From positions 1-11,661 of the forward strand of contig DMRR01000002.1 in the NCBI GenBank assembly GCA_003455275.1: a stretch of 11,661 bases of DNA, written 5' to 3'. Shown here piece after piece: positions 8,345-11,661 of the stretch (position 1 is its first letter; each line of letters opens with the position of its first letter). Made by a program: the position numbers and the translations under genes. Source of the DNA: Bacteroidota bacterium (GTDB taxonomy: Bacteria > Bacteroidota > Bacteroidia > Chitinophagales > UBA10324). The notes under the pieces are model-generated. The model searched no databases, was not told where the DNA came from, and saw nothing but the letters and a program-made list of their open reading frames with translations.

Positions 8345-8388
8345 TTTGGAAATATTGAGTATGAGTTTTACATGAAAACATTTCCAAA
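8345..8388. repeat. Nested inverted repeat in the gap after the kinase gene
   Basis: TTTGGAAAT (8345-8353) pairs perfectly with ATTTCCAAA (8380-8388). Inside, GTTTT (8365-8369) pairs with AAAAC (8375-8379) directly against the outer right arm. A separate 8-bp repeat, ATAAATCA/TGATTTAT (8320-8327 and 8335-8342), lies just upstream over the kinase stop codon. No T-run follows, so it is not an obvious terminator on the + strand. Confidence 0.45.
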
Positions 8389-8403
8389 AAAGAAATTTTG
8401 AAT

Positions 8404-8903
8404 ATGATGATTGAATTTAAAACGATTGCTAAAAAATTGGTGAGAAGGGCGAAAAAACCGGCTGGACCTATGTAGAAATCTCTGCTAAGATTGCAGGGAA
8501 ACTAAAGCCAGGCAACAAAAAATCTTTTCGTGTCAAGGGAAAAATAAATGATTTGACTATTGAAAAAACTGCTCTGCTTCCTATGGGAAAGGGAAATTTT
8601 ATTCTTCCACTGAATTCAGAAATCAGAAAGAAAACAGGAATCAGGCAAGGCGAAACCGTGACACTTAAATTTGAAAAAGATCCAAATGAAATTGTACTCG
8701 ACATTGATTTCATGGAATGCCTTGCCGAAGAAGAAACCGGAATGAAATATTTTCAATCTCTTCCCGGTTCACATCAGAAATATTTTTCAAAATGGATTCA
8801 AAGCGCCAAAACAGATGAAACCAAGGCAAAGCGAATTGCAAAGGCTGTGAATGCACTTGCGCGGAAAATGAATTTCAATCTGATGCTGCGCGAGAAAGAT
8901 TAG
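8404..8903 (+). pseudogene. DUF1905 / YdeI-OmdA family protein, frameshifted near its start
   Basis: The ATGs at 8404 and 8407 begin M-MIEFKTIAKK, the usual opening of DUF1905 proteins, but this frame stops at a TAG at 8470. The rest continues in another frame from GGT at 8439: GEKGEKTGWTYVEIS, KLKPGNKKSFRVKGKI, LLPMGKGNFILPLNSEIRKK, then the C-terminal OmdA domain (YFQSLPGSHQKYFSKWI, AKTDETKAKRIAKAVNAL), ending with TAG at 8901-8903. Adding one T at 8437-8438 restores KKFGEKGEKTGW and a complete protein of about 166 residues. As it stands, only a fragment from a TTG at 8553 (116 residues) could be made without frameshifting. The family is small and cytoplasmic, with only loose links to bacteriocin or peptide resistance. 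This is either a recent single-base loss or a sequencing error after a run of six A. Confidence 0.8.
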
Positions 8904-9676
8904 AGCCGGAATAATTTTTCAGCATTGCGGCTTGTGATGGCAGCTAATTCATCCTTGCTCATTTGTTTAACTTCACTTAAACGGGTCAATACAAAATCAA
9001 TATATGCCGGCTCATTTCTTTTTCCGCGAAACGGTACCGGAGTTAGATAGGGAGCATCGGTTTCCAATACCAGATATTCCGGCGAAATATTTTTCAGCAC
9101 GGTGTCGAGCCCTGATTTTTTGTATGTAAGAACTCCTCCGATTCCCATCAGGAATCCAAGGTCAATAATTTGTTGCGCCTGTTCTGAAGTTCCACCGAAG
9201 CAATGAAAAATTCCCTTAAGTTTTCCGTCTTGCTCTGCTCGTATCAATTCAATGCAATCATCCGTTGCTTCACGCGAATGCAATATGATGGGCAGCTCAA
9301 GTTGCTTTGCCCAATTGCACTGCGTACGCAAAGCCTGCTTTTGCTGAGGTATAAAAGTTTTGTCCCAATAAAAATCAAGTCCGCACTCTCCCACTCCATA
9401 ATATTTTATTTCAGAATTTTCGAATAACTCTTTCTCTGCAATTTCAAGTTCATCGGAGAAATTTTCCCTGACTGAACACGGATGCAAACCCATCATGGGC
9501 AAACACGATTGAGGAAATTTATGATTAAGACTTTTTACATCTTCTATTGAAGAGCTGTCAATATTCGGAAGCATAAAATATTTCACTCCCGCATTTTCGG
9601 CACGCTGCAGCATCTCTGATATGTCAGTTTTAAAATCTTCAAGATAAATGTGGGTGTGTGTGTCAATTATTTTCAT
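8900..9676 (-). CDS. tatD: TatD-family metal-dependent hydrolase (putative DNase)
   Basis: This 258-residue protein has all the metal ligands of the TatD TIM-barrel family: H7 and H9 in DTHTH, E97 in GVGECGLDFYW, H133 in LHSREA, H158 in IFHCFGG, and D207 in ETDAPYLTP. I chose the ATG at 9676 because family members begin two to five residues before the DTHTH motif. The frame stays open upstream to 9727, but the added residues look like untranslated leader. Characterised TatD proteins are Mg-dependent 3'-5' exonucleases acting on DNA, in repair and fragmentation; activity here is inferred. Its TAA (8902-8900) overlaps the TAG of the convergent DUF1905 gene, and it diverges from the permease gene across a gap of about 140 bases. 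Confidence 0.93.
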   Translation of the reverse strand: MKIIDTHTHIYLEDFKTDISEMLQRAENAGVKYFMLPNIDSSSIEDVKSLNHKFPQSCLPMMGLHPCSVRENFSDELEIAEKELFENSEIKYYGVGECGLDFYWDKTFIPQQKQALRTQCNWAKQLELPIILHSREATDDCIELIRAEQDGKLKGIFHCFGGTSEQAQQIIDLGFLMGIGGVLTYKKSGLDTVLKNISPEYLVLETDAPYLTPVPFRGKRNEPAYIDFVLTRLSEVKQMSKDELAAITSRNAEKLFRL

Positions 9677-9694
9677 CGTGGTAGAAAAGAAAAT

Positions 9695-9702
9695 CAAATC
9701 TA
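9695..9702 (-). promoter_or_regulatory. Candidate -7 promoter box for tatD
   Basis: On the - strand the bases read TAGATTTG, a perfect TAnnTTTG box, 18 bases upstream of the tatD ATG at 9676. That would give a leader of about a dozen bases. A TTG (9727-9725) lies 22 bases further upstream, slightly more distant than the usual 19-21, so the -33 element is weak. Confidence 0.45.
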
Positions 9703-9817
9703 CTTTTATAAAAATAGTTTCAGACAAGAGGACGATTCAGAATTAGCCGTGAATATTCTTCGTTCAATTCAACTAATCCCGTTTCAGATTCAATTTACTT
9801 TTAGCAAAACAAAAAAC

Positions 9818-11119
9818 ATGAGTGCTCTTGATTCAGATTTTACAAAAAATTCTTTTCAAAGAAATAATTCTGCCGGCCCCAGTCTTTTGCCAACCATAAT
9901 TCTGGGTGCGCTCTTTTTCATTTTTGGTTTTGTGACCTGGCTGAACGGAACCCTCATTCAGTATTTAAAAATAGCCTGCGAGCTGAATACTTACCAGGCA
10001 TTGCTCGTGGCGTTTGCCTTTTATATTTCCTACTTTGTGATGGCGCTTCCATCTTCATGGATTTTGAAAAAGACCGGTTTCAAAAACGGAATGATGTTAG
10101 GATTATTAGTAATGGCTGCAGGTGCATTACTTTTTATTCCGGCTGCCAATTCGCGCACCTACGAAATTTTTCTGACCGGCTTGTTTGTTATTGGAACCGG
10201 GCTTTCCATTTTACAAACTGCATCTAATCCATATGTAACAATTGTTGGCCCGATAGAAAGTGCAGCAGCTCGAATCAGCATTATGGGAATATGTAATAAG
10301 GCAGCAGGAGTTCTTGCTCCAATAGTTCTTGGTGCAATTGTGTTGGCAGATGCAGATGCACTTACAGAAAAATTGAAAACAATGGATGCAGCATCCAAGG
10401 CAGTTCAATTGAATGAATTGGCTGCGCGTGTAGTGATGCCTTATTCAGTAATGGCCGGTGTGCTCGTTTTCCTTGCATTTATGATTCGGATGTCACCACT
10501 TCCCGAAATTGAATCAGAGCAAGAAGATGATGCATCTGGTTTTTTGTCTGAAAAAAATTCAATCCTTGAATATCCGAATCTGATACTTGGAGTGATTGCA
10601 TTGTTTCTGTATGTAGGTGTTGAAGTAATGGCCGGTGATACCATTGGAACTTTCGGGACTTCGCAGGAAATTGCACTCTCAGAAACAAAATATTTTACAT
10701 CATACACTTTAATCGCCATGGTGATTGGTTACATTCTGGGAATAATCACCATTCCAAAAATTATTAAACAACAAACGGCTCTCGCTATTTCCGCTTCAAT
10801 TGGAATCTTGTTCAGCATATGTGCGCTTGTTACACATGGATACATTGCAGTTTTGTTCATTGCCTTGCTTGGTTTGGCTAATGCATTGATGTGGCCGGCC
10901 ATTTGGCCTCTTGCCATTCATGGATTAGGAAAATTTACCAAGACTGGAAGCGCGATGCTTATCATGGCTATTGCCGGCGGAGCAACACTTCCATTGATAT
11001 ATGGTAAGCTGGCTGATGTTCAAAGCATAGGTCATCAAATGGCTTATTTCATTATGATTCCTTGCTATTTGTTCATTCTGTTTTATAGTGTGAAGGGATA
11101 CTCTTATAAAAAATGGTAG
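9818..11119 (+). CDS. FucP-type MFS sugar permease
   Basis: This 433-residue protein has about 12 membrane helices and the signature of the FucP/GluP/NagP branch of the major facilitator superfamily: FIFGFVTWLNGTLI (35-48), AFAFYISYFVMALPSSWILKKTG (65-87), LQTASNPYVTIVGPIES (132-148), ISIMGICNKAAGVLAP (153-168), and ALMWPAIWPLAIHGLG (356-371). It should sit in the inner membrane and import a monosaccharide, possibly fucose, glucose/galactose or N-acetylglucosamine; the substrate cannot be set from sequence alone. Compared from memory with E. coli FucP, D46 is G44 and E135 is Q133, while N162 is kept as N160. The ATG at 9818 is chosen because the preceding in-frame codons back to 9650 overlap tatD and read like leader, and the ATG is closely followed by a normal cytoplasmic N-terminus. 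No sugar kinase or glycosidase gene is adjacent. Confidence 0.88.
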   Translation: MSALDSDFTKNSFQRNNSAGPSLLPTIILGALFFIFGFVTWLNGTLIQYLKIACELNTYQALLVAFAFYISYFVMALPSSWILKKTGFKNGMMLGLLVMAAGALLFIPAANSRTYEIFLTGLFVIGTGLSILQTASNPYVTIVGPIESAAARISIMGICNKAAGVLAPIVLGAIVLADADALTEKLKTMDAASKAVQLNELAARVVMPYSVMAGVLVFLAFMIRMSPLPEIESEQEDDASGFLSEKNSILEYPNLILGVIALFLYVGVEVMAGDTIGTFGTSQEIALSETKYFTSYTLIAMVIGYILGIITIPKIIKQQTALAISASIGILFSICALVTHGYIAVLFIALLGLANALMWPAIWPLAIHGLGKFTKTGSAMLIMAIAGGATLPLIYGKLADVQSIGHQMAYFIMIPCYLFILFYSVKGYSYKKW

Positions 11120-11195
11120 GAAAATTTATATCTCAACTCAGGGATAAACTCTATCAGATAATGCCCTGAAAAAGTTGTAAGAAATTTCTCACTGA

Positions 11196-11232
11196 AGAAA
11201 TAATTTTTCTTATTTTTCAAAAAATTATTTCT
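11196..11232 (+). repeat. 13-bp perfect inverted repeat just before a start codon
   Basis: AGAAATAATTTTT (11196-11208) pairs with AAAAATTATTTCT (11220-11232) around an 11-base loop. The right arm ends one base before the ATG at 11234. It could end transcription from the permease gene or fold over the ribosome-binding region of the next gene. The stem is almost all A-T and no further T-run follows. A near-consensus -7 box, TATTTTTC (11211-11218), lies in the loop. Confidence 0.55.
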
Positions 11233-11233
11233 C

Positions 11234-11661
11234 ATGAAAACGCTGAGATATTTATTTCTGTTAGCGATAGTTAGTTTCCCAATCATCACATCCGCTCAAA
11301 GCCTTGCCCCGCCTAAAATCTGGGATAAACGATTTGGAGGAAACTCGTATGAAAATATTTATTGCTTTTGTCCGCTCTCCGATGGAACATTTTTAGCCGG
11401 TGGAACAAGTTCATCGGATGCGGGTGGAGATAAAACACAAAACAACTGGGGCAAGTGGGATTACTGGATTGTAAAAATTGATGCACAGGGAAACAAAATC
11501 TGGGACAAGAGATACGGTTACACCTATGAAGAAACTCCGAACAGTATGATCCAACTGAGTAATGGAAAGATTCTTTTGGTTGGTTGGTCCAGCTCGCCTG
11601 CCGGTGGAGACAAAACTCAAAATCAGTTCGGAGGAAATTATGATCAGGATTTTTGGATTGT
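11234..11661 (+). CDS. Secreted repeat protein, 3' end outside the window
   Basis: The frame is open from the ATG at 11234 to the window edge (142 full codons). Residues 1-22 are a clear Sec signal peptide: basic MKTLR, a hydrophobic core LFLLAIVSFPII, and probable cleavage after TSA or TSAQ. The mature part repeats with a period of 60 residues. KIWDKRFGG at 28-36 recurs as KIWDKRYGY at 88-96, SDGTFLAGGTSSSDAGGDKTQN recurs as a related segment at about 109-130, and DYWIVKID recurs as DFWIV. These strand-rich units resemble the propeller-like repeats of Bacteroidota surface proteins that often end in a type IX secretion sorting domain; that end lies beyond the window, so secretion route and function are inference. 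It starts 114 bases after the permease stop. Confidence 0.8.
   Translation, partial: MKTLRYLFLLAIVSFPIITSAQSLAPPKIWDKRFGGNSYENIYCFCPLSDGTFLAGGTSSSDAGGDKTQNNWGKWDYWIVKIDAQGNKIWDKRYGYTYEETPNSMIQLSNGKILLVGWSSSPAGGDKTQNQFGGNYDQDFWI

Noticed and set aside
9677..9727. Possible 17-residue N-terminal extension of TatD
   Set aside because: TatD proteins begin just before the DTHTH motif, and the candidate -7 box at 9695-9702 lies within this stretch.
9650..9817. Possible 56-residue N-terminal extension of the permease
   Set aside because: The extra codons overlap the 5' end of tatD, read as low-complexity leader, and lie outside the usual length of the family; the ATG at 9818 gives a normal N-terminus.
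11138..11169. TCAGGG/CCCTGA inverted repeat after the permease gene as a terminator
   Set aside because: The stem is only 6 bp with a 20-base loop and is followed by A-rich, not T-rich, sequence.

Overview
The window looks like a chromosomal segment of a Bacteroidota bacterium. It is AT-rich, and a tRNA promoter matches the Bacteroidota sigma consensus (TTTG, 19 bases, TAnnTTTG) exactly. The histidine kinase has an H-box of the AHQLGTP type, the FucP-like permease is of the kind common in this phylum, and a secreted protein with long repeats begins at the right edge. All identifications come from reading the sequence; no database search was run.

Left part (1-4076): the 3' part of a DUF1801 protein, then a multi-pass membrane protein resembling TMTC-type GT-C glycosyltransferases with C-terminal TPRs, then an ALDH7-family aldehyde dehydrogenase (probable lysine catabolism). 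All three are on the + strand.

Middle (4077-8323): a gene-poor stretch holds a tRNA-Val(TAC) on the - strand with its own consensus promoter and a strong hairpin terminator placed against its 3' end. It is followed by an AsmA-like envelope protein whose stop codon overlaps the start of a two-TM sensor histidine kinase (ATGA). These two look like a translationally coupled unit, and no response regulator is nearby.

Right part (8324-11661): a DUF1905/YdeI-OmdA family gene whose first 12 or so codons are out of frame with the rest, consistent with loss of one T near 8437. Convergent to it is a TatD-family metal-dependent hydrolase, with stop codons overlapping in TTAG. Divergent from tatD is a FucP-type sugar permease that lacks both acidic residues used for proton coupling in E. 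coli FucP. The window ends inside a secreted protein with a 60-residue internal repeat.

Most of the window is ordinary housekeeping, envelope and metabolic content. I found no mobile element, CRISPR array, phage gene or clear new defence system. The points most worth a second look are the frameshift, the permease's missing charges, the AsmA-kinase coupling, and two inverted repeats in short intergenic gaps.
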